Shown one piece after another: positions 54,690-63,694 of a stretch of DNA of 64,000 bases (the first letter of the stretch is position 1; the number at the start of each line of letters is the position of its first letter). The stretch is from contig CBDEHK010000001.1 in the NCBI GenBank assembly GCA_965238305.1, positions 3,472,001 through 3,536,000 on the forward strand, written 5' to 3'. Source of the stretch: CBDCGJ01 sp965238305. Its GTDB lineage: Bacteria; Pseudomonadota; Alphaproteobacteria; GCA-2731375. Below the pieces are notes generated by a model. It was given only the letters and a program-made list of their open reading frames with translations. It searched no databases and was not told the origin of the DNA. The translations under genes were made by a program, and so were the position numbers.

Positions 54690-55030
54690 CGGCGTTGATA
54701 GTCAATTATCTGACATTGTTATGTGTGGGCGAAATTTCGCGGCAGCAGAAATCATTGATGGGAACGCTATTGCCCGGCACGTCCGCAACTACATGCGCCG
54801 GGCCCTGTGATTGGCAAGAACAGGTCGAATTGCTCGAGAATATTGTCTAATTTAACCCTAACAAACTTCATAGTCTGGCGGTTAAAGCTGCACTACAGAG
54901 ATTCTTCGCGGAAATGAGATATTTAGCCTCTCCTTGACCGTCTCTGCCAACACCAGATACCCCCAAACCCCCTCAAAACTGCGGGGTTTGGGGCTTTTAT
55001 GGTCTGGCTGCGGTTTCGTATGAGAAAAAA
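54690..55030. other. Intergenic region after soxG
   Basis: 341 bases with no convincing gene. It contains a 12-base palindrome GCGAAATTTCGC at 54729-54740 and a strong terminator hairpin at 54961-54993. Confidence 0.6.
54961..54998 (+). terminator. Rho-independent terminator downstream of the sox operon
   Basis: CCCCAAACCCC (54961-54971) pairs perfectly over 11 bases with GGGGTTTGGGG (54983-54993), followed by cTTTT. The T-run is on the plus strand only. It lies 272 bases after soxG, so it may end the operon transcript or a small RNA. Confidence 0.8.
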
Positions 55031-55107
55031 TGGTGGGCCCGGCAGGACTCGAACCTGCGACCAGACCGTTATGAGCGGCCGGCTCTAACCAACTGAGCTA
55101 CAGGCCC
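55031..55107 (-). tRNA. tRNA with CAU anticodon, probably tRNA-Ile2
   Basis: A 77-nt cloverleaf with encoded CCA. The acceptor GGGCCTG/CGGGCCC pairs (one G-T). The D-arm reads GCTCAGTTGGTTAGAGC. The anticodon stem GGCCG/CGGTC holds the loop CTCATAA (anticodon CAT), and the T-arm is GCAGGTTCGAGTCCTGC. The acceptor stem has the C-G pairs typical of the lysidine-modified tRNA-Ile2, and the sequence resembles alphaproteobacterial tRNA-Ile(CAU) more than elongator tRNA-Met. The tRNA call is secure; the identity less so. Confidence 0.9.
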
Positions 55108-55194
55108 TGAAAGGTTGGCGGAAAATGAAATTCTCCGTTGCACGTTCCTGGCGCGCATGCTTATACCAACAGATTGCATTCAGAGGGAAGAGCT

Positions 55195-55749
55195 ATGAGT
55201 AGATTATCCGCTATTGAGCCGGAAAAATTGTCGGTCGAGCAAAAATCCATCTATGACGACATCCTAAAAAGCCGTAATGGCAGCTTTGGTGGTCCCTTTG
55301 CGCCTTGGCTCCTCTCCCCTGTGATGGCCGATCGGGCTCAGAAACTTGGTGCATTTTGCCGTTATGATTCTAGTTTATCTCCGCGACTGACAGAATTGGC
55401 TATTCTCATTACCGCCCGGCATTGGCGCGCCAACGTGGAATGGTTTATTCACGCCCCCATCGCTGAAGCGGCTGGATTGGCGCCGAACATCATCGCCTCC
55501 CTGCACCTTGATGAGCAACCAAATTTTCGCCGCGACGATGAAGCGCTGATCTATGATCTTGCCACCGCGCTCTACCGCGACAAACGGATCGAAAAAGATC
55601 TTTATGTCCGCGCGATTGAGGAATTTGGTGAGGCCATGATTGTCGAATTGATTGGCATCTTGGGTTATTACGCCTTGGTCGCGATGACCCTCAATACCTT
55701 CGAAGTCGAGGTGCCAGAAATGATAGTGGCGCCATTTCCCGACGAATAA
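55195..55749 (+). CDS. Carboxymuconolactone decarboxylase family protein
   Basis: 184 residues from ATG 55195, with GAGGGAAG just upstream; the frame extends further upstream into the tRNA leader without similarity. The CMD core is LTELAILITARHWRANVEWF followed by IHAPIAEAAGL. There is no CxxC, so it is of the decarboxylase-like rather than the AhpD peroxidase type. It is followed 20 bases later by a thioesterase gene, suggesting a small catabolic operon. Confidence 0.85.
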   Translation: MSRLSAIEPEKLSVEQKSIYDDILKSRNGSFGGPFAPWLLSPVMADRAQKLGAFCRYDSSLSPRLTELAILITARHWRANVEWFIHAPIAEAAGLAPNIIASLHLDEQPNFRRDDEALIYDLATALYRDKRIEKDLYVRAIEEFGEAMIVELIGILGYYALVAMTLNTFEVEVPEMIVAPFPDE

Positions 55750-55769
55750 ACAAGATAGAGAAGTTGAAT

Positions 55770-56270
55770 ATGACCGACGACGTGATTACCGCGCCTTTCG
55801 ATGGCTTTCGCTGCACCGTGCGCCCGGAATGGATCGACAATAACAACCACATGAATATGGGCTATTACATGGTCGTATTTGATGAAGCGACTGATGATTG
55901 GCTGCTTTATGTCGGTCTCGATCGGGCCCATCGGATCGCCCACAATATCACTACTTTCTGTGTCGAGGGCCATATCACCTATGATCGTGAAGTCCGGGTC
56001 GATGCACCGTTGCGGTTCACTACCCGCCTGATCGATTTTGATGAAAAGCGTATTCACTATATTCACGAAATGTATCACGGCGAAGAAGGTTTCCTGGCCA
56101 GCACAAATGAATTGATGAGCCTCCATGTCAGTCAGGAAACCAGACGCGCCGCCCCGATGGCGCCGGAAATCCTCAGCCGTCTGGCAGCGATCAAAACCGC
56201 CCATGACCAGCTGGCGATGCCGCCACAAGCCGGCCGGCGCTTGGGCTTGAATCAAAATCGCAATAAATAA
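55770..56270 (+). CDS. Hotdog-fold thioesterase family protein
   Basis: 166 residues. The active-site block RPEWIDNNNHMNMGYYMVVF followed by DEATD fits 4-hydroxybenzoyl-CoA-type and carnitine-pathway (betainyl-CoA) thioesterases. It would hydrolyse a short acyl-CoA. ATG 55770 is preferred, with TAGAGAAG 5 bases upstream; a TTG at 55764 is in frame. Co-oriented with the CMD gene. Confidence 0.85.
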   Translation: MTDDVITAPFDGFRCTVRPEWIDNNNHMNMGYYMVVFDEATDDWLLYVGLDRAHRIAHNITTFCVEGHITYDREVRVDAPLRFTTRLIDFDEKRIHYIHEMYHGEEGFLASTNELMSLHVSQETRRAAPMAPEILSRLAAIKTAHDQLAMPPQAGRRLGLNQNRNK

Positions 56271-56347
56271 TTAGACCGCAACATTCGGAACGTTTGTCCG
56301 CGCGCCTGGGTATACCCAATAAAATCTGAACGAACAAAGGGTAACCC

Positions 56348-57262
56348 ATGACACCGCCAAATATGAACGCCCGGGCCTGGGCCATGCTGATCACTCTATC
56401 GATCCTTTGGGGCGGATCATTTTTCTTTGTCGAAGTCGCGGTAGCAGATATCCCGACTTTCACCCTTGTGTTGTTTCGGGTCGGTATTGCCGCCATAACG
56501 CTATGGATCTGGTTGGCGGTCCGACGCCAGCGAGTGCCTCTGACTTGGACTTTTTGGAGACCCTTTTTTATCATGGCGTTAGTGAATAATGCAGTTCCTT
56601 TCTCGCTTTTTGTATGGGGCCAAAGTCATATCGCCAGCGGTTTAGCCTCTATTTTGAATGCCTCCACACCCTTTTTCACTGTCATCCTGGCCAGCCTCGC
56701 CGTCAAGGAGGAGCGCATAACTTTCAATCGTCTCATTGGCGTTGCCCTTGGATTTGTCGGTGTTGTGATCTTGATCGGACCAGACATTCTAGGTGGCCTA
56801 GGCGGTGACGCATTGGCGCAATTGGCGTGTCTTGGAGGCGCCCTCTCATACGCAATAGCCGGTGTCTTCGCCCGAAAAAGTGCGATCTTCGCGATCTCGC
56901 CGGAGACTGCGGCGACGGCGCAACTGACCGCCGCATCCTTTTTGCTTGTCCCTGTTGTCCTGCTAGTCGACGGCATTTCCGGATTTGGCTTTTCATCCTT
57001 TCCGGTGGCCGGTGCGGTTTTGGCCCTCGCAATCGCTTCGACCGCCTATGCCTATGTCCTTTATTTCAGAATCTTGGCGGCGGCCGGGGCGGTGAATTTG
57101 TTGCTGGTGACATTTCTAGTCCCCCTCACCGCGGTCTTTCTCGGTGCTGTAATTCTGGGCGAGATCCTGTCGGGCAGCCAAATCGCCGGCGCTTTGGCGA
57201 TTGTAATTGCGTTGGCCATCATCGACGGGCGTCTAATCGCCACATGGACGCGCTCCGCTTAG
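56348..57262 (+). CDS. EamA/DMT-family transporter
   Basis: 304 residues with ten membrane segments in two EamA repeats (AWAMLITLSILWGGSFFFVE and ...LIGVALGFVGVVILIGPDIL, then LAQLACLGGALSYAIAGVFA and ...FLGAVILGEILSGSQIAGAL). It probably exports an amino acid or small metabolite. Single gene between the thioesterase and hemB genes. Confidence 0.9.
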   Translation: MTPPNMNARAWAMLITLSILWGGSFFFVEVAVADIPTFTLVLFRVGIAAITLWIWLAVRRQRVPLTWTFWRPFFIMALVNNAVPFSLFVWGQSHIASGLASILNASTPFFTVILASLAVKEERITFNRLIGVALGFVGVVILIGPDILGGLGGDALAQLACLGGALSYAIAGVFARKSAIFAISPETAATAQLTAASFLLVPVVLLVDGISGFGFSSFPVAGAVLALAIASTAYAYVLYFRILAAAGAVNLLLVTFLVPLTAVFLGAVILGEILSGSQIAGALAIVIALAIIDGRLIATWTRSA

Positions 57263-57316
57263 ATTGCTAAGTTAGCCGCTGGAAATTAACACGAAACCAG
57301 GCAGAGTAGCGACATC

Positions 57317-58291
57317 ATGTTTCCCGATACCCGACTTCGGCGACTACGCCGCAACGAGAATCTACGCGGATTGTTGCGTGAAAATGCTGTCACAATGGAC
57401 GATTTGATCTATCCGATCTTCGTCGAAGAAGGCATTGAGATGCCGATACCGATCAATTCGATGCCAGGCGTCGTACGCGAGCCGGAAGCGACCTTGACGG
57501 CCCGGGTGCAGGAAATCGCCGATCAAGGCATTAAGGCGATCATGTTATTCGGCGTTTCCCGCCACAAAGACGCAAACGGCAGCGATACCATGAAAACAGA
57601 CGGCCTGCTGGCGCGGATGATCCGCACGGCAAAAGCCGCCGGCACCGATATGACAATCTTCGCCGATATTTGTTTTTGTGAATATACCGATCACGGTCAT
57701 TGCGGCGTCATGTCGGGCGAAATGCTAGACAATGACGCGACCCTTGAAAATCTAGCCAAGCAATCCGTTGTCGCCGCCGCGGCTGGCGCCGATTTGATCG
57801 CGCCATCTGGCATGATCGATGGCATGGTGATGGCGATCCGTAGCGGTCTCGACGAGGCCGGCTTTCAGGATATTCCGATCATGTCCTATTCGACAAAATT
57901 CGCGTCCAGTTTCTATGGTCCGTTCCGCGAAGCTGCCGGCACCAGTTTACAGGGCGACCGCAAGACCTACCAGATGGATCCAGCCAATGGTCGCGAGGGC
58001 CTGCGCGAAAGTTTTGAAGACATGGACGAAGGCGCCGATATTCTGATGGTCAAACCGGGGCTGCCATATCTGGATGTGATCGCCCGCCTGCGCGATAATC
58101 TGACGATGCCGATCGCGGCTTATCAGGTCAGCGGCGAATACGCCATGATCAAGTTTGCCGGCCAAGCCGACGCTATCGACGAAGACAAAGTGATCATGGA
58201 AAGCCTGATCGCCTTCAAACGCGCTGGCGCCGATCTAATCATGACCTATTTCGCCCCTCGAGTGGCGGAGCTATTGAACCAAAAGGCATAA
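57317..58291 (+). CDS. hemB: Delta-aminolevulinic acid dehydratase (porphobilinogen synthase), zinc type
   Basis: 324 residues; condenses two 5-aminolevulinate molecules in heme synthesis. The active-site lysines are K194 (SYSTKFASSFYGPFR) and K246 (LMVKPGLPYLD). The metal site is DICFCEYTDHGHCG with Cys119, 121 and 129, the zinc-dependent arrangement rather than the Asp-rich magnesium type seen in many alphaproteobacteria. A plain housekeeping gene with its own leader. Confidence 0.96.
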   Translation: MFPDTRLRRLRRNENLRGLLRENAVTMDDLIYPIFVEEGIEMPIPINSMPGVVREPEATLTARVQEIADQGIKAIMLFGVSRHKDANGSDTMKTDGLLARMIRTAKAAGTDMTIFADICFCEYTDHGHCGVMSGEMLDNDATLENLAKQSVVAAAAGADLIAPSGMIDGMVMAIRSGLDEAGFQDIPIMSYSTKFASSFYGPFREAAGTSLQGDRKTYQMDPANGREGLRESFEDMDEGADILMVKPGLPYLDVIARLRDNLTMPIAAYQVSGEYAMIKFAGQADAIDEDKVIMESLIAFKRAGADLIMTYFAPRVAELLNQKA

Positions 58292-58363
58292 TTGCGTTCC
58301 TTGCTGGCCCCGTTTTCGTTTTGTCGAATAATTGACCAGTGATTGTAAAAGTGTTTTGCAGCC

Positions 58364-58831
58364 ATGGACATTTATCTAGTCGTCAAGACTATACATATCT
58401 TGAGCGCCGCGGTGTTATTTGGCACCGGCATCGGTATCGCCTTCTTCATGCTACGTTCGTACCGCAGCAGCAATATTCATGAAAAACTCTTCGCCGCCCG
58501 CAACACAGTCGTAGCGGACTATCTGTTCACCTTGCCCGCCGTGATAATTCAACCTGTAACTGGCGCATGGTTGGTTTGGCAAGGCGGTTTTGAATGGCTC
58601 GAACTGTGGCTCACCATTACTTATGTCATCTATGCGATGGTCAGCCTTTTCTGGTTGCCCGTCGTGTGGCTGCAAATTCAGCTCAAACGGATGGTGGTCG
58701 AAAGTATGCAGAGCGGGACGCCACTGCCGGAACGATATCAAAAGTTTTTTAGAATATGGTTTGCGCTTGGTTGGCCCGCTTTCATCGGCTTGGTGATTGT
58801 ATTCCTTTTAATGGTGGCCAAACCGGTATGA
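58364..58831 (+). CDS. DUF2269 family integral membrane protein
   Basis: 155 residues with four membrane segments (VVKTIHILSAAVLFGTGIGI, LFTLPAVIIQPVTGAWLVWQ, LTITYVIYAMVSLFWLPVVW, FALGWPAFIGLVIVFLLMVA). The family has no established function. It overlaps the next gene by ATGA and starts a three-gene operon. Confidence 0.85.
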   Translation: MDIYLVVKTIHILSAAVLFGTGIGIAFFMLRSYRSSNIHEKLFAARNTVVADYLFTLPAVIIQPVTGAWLVWQGGFEWLELWLTITYVIYAMVSLFWLPVVWLQIQLKRMVVESMQSGTPLPERYQKFFRIWFALGWPAFIGLVIVFLLMVAKPV

Positions 58832-59427
58832 ATAACCACGAGCCCACTTTCAAATCGATCTTCGGTGTGTCCTGGAATGCATTGCCGCCGGTAATGCAAA
58901 AACATTACGCCAACCGGCCCTATTGTGACGACGTCGTTCGTGTCGATGGCACGCTTGATGTGATGTGTAGGGGACCGCTCAAGGTCCTGGCGCCACTACT
59001 CAGTTTGATGGGACAAATCCCGGTACGAAACGAGGCCAACGTCCCGGTCACTGTCAATTTTCGAAGCGCGCAAAACTCTGCTGCATTTCAGTACGACCGG
59101 ATCTTCCATTTCAAAGGTCGAAAACCATATATTTTTCAGTCTCGAATGGTGCAAATAAAAGGCAATGAAGTCGTCGAGATCATGCGATTTGGATTGAGCT
59201 GGAAGATGCACTATCTCTGGGAAGACAACAAAGTCATCCTGAGACATGATGGTTATGCCCTACATCTATTTGGTTGGTTCGTCCCTTTACCCCTTAGCTA
59301 TCTGCTGGGCCATGGTTATGCGGAAGAAACCCCAGTTGATGAGAATACATTCGATATGATGACCAACATCACTCATCCCTGGTGGGGCAAGATCTATGAA
59401 TACAAAGGACGGTTCAAATTCCGATGA
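58828..59427 (+). CDS. DUF4166 domain protein
   Basis: 199 residues from ATG 58828, which overlaps the DUF2269 stop. DUF4166-like blocks are MQKHYANRPYCDDVVRVDGT, RIFHFKGRKPYIFQSRM and ITHPWWGKIYEYKG. The biochemical role is unknown. It overlaps the next gene by 4 bases; DUF4166 is often fused or adjacent to a saccharopine-dehydrogenase-like protein, as here. Confidence 0.82.
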   Translation: MNNHEPTFKSIFGVSWNALPPVMQKHYANRPYCDDVVRVDGTLDVMCRGPLKVLAPLLSLMGQIPVRNEANVPVTVNFRSAQNSAAFQYDRIFHFKGRKPYIFQSRMVQIKGNEVVEIMRFGLSWKMHYLWEDNKVILRHDGYALHLFGWFVPLPLSYLLGHGYAEETPVDENTFDMMTNITHPWWGKIYEYKGRFKFR

Positions 59428-60515
59428 CAAAGCGAGTCCTCATTATCGGCGGCTACGGCAATTTCGGGAGATTTATTTCTAGTCGCCTGTTGAACGAAGA
59501 GGGTGTCAAACTCATTATAGCGGGCCGTTCGATCGGTAAAGCAAAGGAATGGGCGGGCGAGATTGGTGCTGAAGCAGCGGCCCTCGACATCAACAATGAT
59601 CTAGCAAGCGCTCTTGCTAACATAAAACCGGATATTGTGATCCACACCTCCGGCCCGTTTCAGATACAGGAACCGCATGTCGCCAAAGTCTGCATTGACC
59701 AAGCTTGCCATTATATTGACCTTGCCGATGGGCGGGCATTTGTTGAAAAGATCACGACCTTGAACCAAGCGGCAAAGGACAAAGGTGTTTTGGTTCTCGC
59801 CGGTGCAAGTTCTGTCCCTGGCCTAACCTCGGCTCTGGTCGATCATTATTTGCCTAAATTTAAGCAAATCGAGACACTGGATTACGGGATCACAACCGCC
59901 CAGAAGACCAATCGCGGCCTCGCAACCACAGCAGCAATCTTGTCCTATACTGGCAAGCCGTTTCAAACCTTCATCGATGGCAAGATGACTAAAGTCTTTG
60001 GTTGGCAAAATCTTCACATCCGCAATTATCCCGATATTGGTTTACGTTTACTTGGAAACTGCGATGTGCCGGATTTGTCGTTATTCCCCAAGCGCTATCC
60101 AAGTCTAAAAACAATTCGCTTCTATGCTGGCCAGGAAATCCATATTTTACATTTGGGACTTTGGTGCCTCTCCTGGTTGGTACGGTTTGGTCTCGTGAAG
60201 AGCCTTGATAAGTTTGCATCACAACTTCTTAGTACCTCCTTCTTGTTTGATAAATTTGGTTCGGATGTTAGTGCGTTTCATATGCAATTGGGCGGGCTTG
60301 CGGCAGACGGCAAACCTAAGACGGCCACATTTGATCTCGTTGCCAGCTCAGGCGATGGCCCCAATATTCCATGCATACCACCGATCTTGCTGACCAAACA
60401 AATTGCCAGGGGCGGACTTAGCATCACCGGGGCATTCCCCTGCATGGGCTTCATCACGCTGGAAGAATATTTAGATGCGCTCGACGATTTGGACATTCGC
60501 TGGACTTTTCACTAG
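59424..60515 (+). CDS. Saccharopine dehydrogenase-like NAD(P)-binding protein
   Basis: 363 residues. The Rossmann motif is RVLIIGGYGNFGRFISSRLL. HTSGPFQIQEPHVAKVCIDQ and YIDLADGRAFVEKI are the Sacchrp_dh_NADP signature. VLVLAGASSVPGLTSALVDH is also typical. Given the DUF2269 and DUF4166 partners, a lipid or membrane-related oxidoreductase is more likely than lysine metabolism. The true substrate is unknown. Confidence 0.82.
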   Translation: MTKRVLIIGGYGNFGRFISSRLLNEEGVKLIIAGRSIGKAKEWAGEIGAEAAALDINNDLASALANIKPDIVIHTSGPFQIQEPHVAKVCIDQACHYIDLADGRAFVEKITTLNQAAKDKGVLVLAGASSVPGLTSALVDHYLPKFKQIETLDYGITTAQKTNRGLATTAAILSYTGKPFQTFIDGKMTKVFGWQNLHIRNYPDIGLRLLGNCDVPDLSLFPKRYPSLKTIRFYAGQEIHILHLGLWCLSWLVRFGLVKSLDKFASQLLSTSFLFDKFGSDVSAFHMQLGGLAADGKPKTATFDLVASSGDGPNIPCIPPILLTKQIARGGLSITGAFPCMGFITLEEYLDALDDLDIRWTFH

Positions 60516-60583
60516 AGCGAACGCGTCACCCATGCCGGTGGACGTGAACTAGGCATTACCTATTTGTCGGCTGTGGTGGCGCA

Positions 60584-60605
60584 GAAAAATTCAATGGAAT
60601 TTTTC
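60584..60605. repeat. Perfect AT-rich hairpin after the DUF2269 operon
   Basis: GAAAAATTC-aatg-GAATTTTTC, a 9-bp perfect stem with a 4-base loop, 68 bases past the last stop of the operon. It could act as a transcript end in either direction, although it lacks a GC-rich stem. Confidence 0.4.
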
Positions 60606-60749
60606 ATGTCATCCTAGACATTTGGATGTCGGGGTTATCATTATGTTTGGAGCCCTTGCGACAACCGGTTAATGCAAGGAAGGTTGACAAAAATGAGCAA
60701 CAATCTATGAATTGCTGGCATCGAAACAATAAACGCGAGGCCATCATAT

Positions 60750-61997
60750 ATGTCGGGATCCGACCAAGAATTATTCAATCTAGCCATGTCAGAGGAGGCG
60801 CAACCGCTATTTTATGCGGTGAAAAAGCACATTGAAGAGAATGTTGCGCCGATTACGGAAGAATTTTTCTCTCTGAACGAGGGCAAGGAAGACCGCTGGA
60901 GCTGGCATCCCCGTCAACTGGAATTAATTGATGGCGCAAAAATCAAAGCGAAAGAATCCGGACTTTGGAATTTTTTCCTGCCGGAATCCGAAATTGGACA
61001 GGGGCTCACTAATCTCGACTACGCATATATCGCCGCTGAATTAGGCAAGTATAGCCTGGCATCGGAAAGCTTGAACTGCAGTGCGCCGGATACCGGCAAT
61101 ATGGAAGTGCTGGAACGGGTCGGCACGCCGGCGCAGAAGGACAAATGGCTGACGCCCCTGTTGAACGGTGAAATTCGCTCTGCCTATGCCATGACCGAAC
61201 CGGCGATGGCCTCGTCCGATGCCAAGAATATCGCCACCAAAGCGGTGCTGGAAGATGGCGAATGGGTCATCAATGGCGAGAAATTCTATATCTCCGGCGC
61301 CGGCGATTCACGCTGCAAGATCATGATCACGATGGTCAAGACCAGCCCTGAAGCCCCACCGGCGCGTCAGCAATCGCAAATCCTAGTGCCAATCGATACC
61401 CCAGGAGTGGAAATCTTGGAAGGCATGCAGGTGTTTGGCGATGATCATGCGCCACGCGGCCATATGCATATTAAGTTCAACAATGTCCGGGTGCCGGAAG
61501 AAAATATTTTGCTCGGCGAAGGTCGCGGCTTCGAGATTTCACAAGTCCGCTTAGGTCCGGGCCGTATCCATCACTGTATGCGCTCGCTCGGTCAAGCGGA
61601 GCAGGCTTTGGAACTGATGGTCAAACGCGCAGGCAGCCGCGAAGCCTTTGGCAAGCCGATCATTAAACTTGGTAAGAACCTGGAGATCATCTCACGTGCC
61701 CGTATCGAAATCGATGCTATGCGTCTGATGGTCTTGCAAGCGGCGAAAGCCATGGATGTGCTCGGCAATCGTGAAGCCCGGGTCTATGTTTCCGCTGTCA
61801 AGGCGATGGTGCCGGAAAAAGTTTGCACTATAATCGATCAGGCAATTCAAATGCATGGCGCCACTGGGGTCTCACAATGGTCGCCGTTGGCCAAAATGTA
61901 TTCACATCAGCGCCATCTGCGTTTTGCCGATGGTCCTGATGAAGTGCATCACATGGTCGTCGGACGCGCCGAAGCCCAAAAGCATGTCGCCTGGTAG
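60750..61997 (+). CDS. Acyl-CoA dehydrogenase (ACAD10/11-FadE2-like), copy 1
   Basis: 415 residues. The FAD/substrate signatures AYAMTEPAMASSDAKNIATK and GEKFYISGAGDSRCKIMITM are present. At the usual catalytic Glu near the C-terminus it has FADGPDEVHHMVVGR, an Asp-containing motif characteristic of the ACAD11/FadE2 branch. It oxidises an acyl-CoA to the 2-enoyl-CoA. A near-identical copy follows 85 bases downstream, with about 52 differing residues by hand count. Confidence 0.93.
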   Translation: MSGSDQELFNLAMSEEAQPLFYAVKKHIEENVAPITEEFFSLNEGKEDRWSWHPRQLELIDGAKIKAKESGLWNFFLPESEIGQGLTNLDYAYIAAELGKYSLASESLNCSAPDTGNMEVLERVGTPAQKDKWLTPLLNGEIRSAYAMTEPAMASSDAKNIATKAVLEDGEWVINGEKFYISGAGDSRCKIMITMVKTSPEAPPARQQSQILVPIDTPGVEILEGMQVFGDDHAPRGHMHIKFNNVRVPEENILLGEGRGFEISQVRLGPGRIHHCMRSLGQAEQALELMVKRAGSREAFGKPIIKLGKNLEIISRARIEIDAMRLMVLQAAKAMDVLGNREARVYVSAVKAMVPEKVCTIIDQAIQMHGATGVSQWSPLAKMYSHQRHLRFADGPDEVHHMVVGRAEAQKHVAW

Positions 61998-62082
61998 CTA
62001 GGCGCGGCGATGACAATTAGCTAAAATCGACGACAAACTATGAATGACAAGCATTGAAATCAGCAAATAGAGGCCATTAAAT

Positions 62083-63330
62083 ATGTCGGAATCCGATCAA
62101 GAATTATTCAATCTAGCCATGTCAGACGAAGCACGACCATTGCTCTATGCACTCAAGAAACACATCGATGAGAATGTTGTGCCGATAACGGACGAGTTTT
62201 TCGCTCTTGACAAAGGTAAGGAAGATCGCTGGAGCTGGCATCCCCGCCAACTCGAACTGCTCGATGGTGCCAAAGCAAAAGCCAAGGAAAGTGGCCTTTG
62301 GAATTTCTTCCTGCCAGATGCGGAAACCGGCGAAGGCTTGAGTAATCTTGATTATGCCTATATTGCCGCCGAATTGGGTAAACATCCTCTTGCTTCCGAG
62401 ACCTTGAACTGCAGCGCGCCGGATACCGGCAACATGGAAGTGTTGGAACGGGTCGGCACACAAGCGCAAAAGGATAAGTGGCTGGCACCTCTGTTGAACG
62501 GCGAAATTCGCTCCGCATACGCCATGACAGAGCCCAATATGGCCTCGTCGGATGCAAAAAACATATCCACTTCAGCGGTTTTGGAAGACGGTGAATGGGT
62601 CATCAATGGCGAGAAATTCTATATTTCCGGCGCCGGCGATCCGCGTTGCAAGATCATGATCACGATGGTAAAAACCAGCCCTGACGCACCACCGGCGCTT
62701 CAGCAATCGCAAATATTGGTCCCGATCGATACCCCAGGCGTGGAAATCTTAGAAGGCATGCAAGTGTTTGGTGAAGACGATGCACCGCATGGCCACATGC
62801 ATATTAAATTCGATAATGTGCGGGTGCCGGAAGAAAACATGTTGCTGGGCGAAGGTCGCGGTTTCGAAATTTCGCAAGTTCGCCTGGGTCCCGGTCGTAT
62901 TCATCACTGCATGCGTTCCATCGGGTCGGCCGAAAAGGCGTTGGAGCTGATGGTCAAACGTGCCGGCAGCCGGGAAGCTTTTGGTAAAACCATTCTCAAG
63001 CTCGGTAAAAATGTCGAAGTGATTGCTCGGGCACGTATTGAAATTGACGCCATGCGTCTGATGGTGCTGCAAGCGGCCAAAGCGATGGATGTCCTTGGCA
63101 ATCATGAAGCCCGCGTTTATGTCAGCGCCGTGAAAGCAATGGTGCCGGAAAAAGTCTGCCTGATTATTGACCAGGCTATTCAGATGCACGGTGCCACCGG
63201 CGTCTCGCAATGGTCGCCACTTTCAAACATGTACACCCGACAACGCGTCTTGCGCTTAGCCGACGGTCCCGATGAAGTTCATCACATGGTCGTTGGCCGC
63301 AACGAAGCCCGCAAGCATGTTGCGTGGTAA
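62083..63330 (+). CDS. Acyl-CoA dehydrogenase (ACAD10/11-FadE2-like), copy 2
   Basis: 415 residues, same length as copy 1 with no gaps and about 87 percent identity by hand count. It has AYAMTEPNMASSDAKNISTS and LADGPDEVHHMVVGR. The leaders of both genes also match (ATGAAT/AATTG..., AGGCCAT..A.ATATGTCGG). Tandem duplication is the obvious origin; differences cluster at residues 29-43, 78-88 and 384-394 and could reflect altered chain preference. Confidence 0.93.
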   Translation: MSESDQELFNLAMSDEARPLLYALKKHIDENVVPITDEFFALDKGKEDRWSWHPRQLELLDGAKAKAKESGLWNFFLPDAETGEGLSNLDYAYIAAELGKHPLASETLNCSAPDTGNMEVLERVGTQAQKDKWLAPLLNGEIRSAYAMTEPNMASSDAKNISTSAVLEDGEWVINGEKFYISGAGDPRCKIMITMVKTSPDAPPALQQSQILVPIDTPGVEILEGMQVFGEDDAPHGHMHIKFDNVRVPEENMLLGEGRGFEISQVRLGPGRIHHCMRSIGSAEKALELMVKRAGSREAFGKTILKLGKNVEVIARARIEIDAMRLMVLQAAKAMDVLGNHEARVYVSAVKAMVPEKVCLIIDQAIQMHGATGVSQWSPLSNMYTRQRVLRLADGPDEVHHMVVGRNEARKHVAW

Positions 63331-63694
63331 TCGGACTTCCATAAACTAAACAATCATCTAAATCGGCAGGGGCGGTCAAATTCAGGACCGCCCCGACGTT
63401 TTTCTGCCCCATTGCGCGCCGCCGCAATTCCCCCTGGCAAAGATTGCCAGCGCCAAATCACGCCGCGTTTCGTGATAAATTAGGTCACAAACCTAGACAC
63501 AAAATGATTTGCGGACGTCTTCGGTAAACTCGACTGTGAAGCGTTGCATCACGTTGAGCAAGAGGATGTCAACAATCCGTTATTCTTCGTCGCGCGAAAG
63601 TTAAGCTTCGTCGCAGGAACGTCATTTAGGTGTGTGAGGCCGAGAACGTAGACTCCCCTAGTATTCTGTTAGTCATTCAATAGGGGTTGAGGCA
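63331..63694. other. Intergenic region upstream of the porin gene
   Basis: 364 bases: a terminator at 63369-63403, then an apparently non-coding porin leader. CCCCTA (63655-63660) can pair with TAGGGG (63681-63686), which would cover part of the porin ribosome site (AGGGGTTGAGG). Confidence 0.55.
63369..63403 (+). terminator. Rho-independent terminator after the acyl-CoA dehydrogenases
   Basis: GGGGCGGTC (63369-63377) pairs perfectly with GACCGCCCC (63386-63394), followed by gacgTTTTT. It is 38 bases past the copy 2 stop. Confidence 0.9.

Noticed and set aside
54644..54850. 68-codon plus-strand frame after soxG
   Set aside because: Begins inside soxG in another frame and has no similarity to known proteins.
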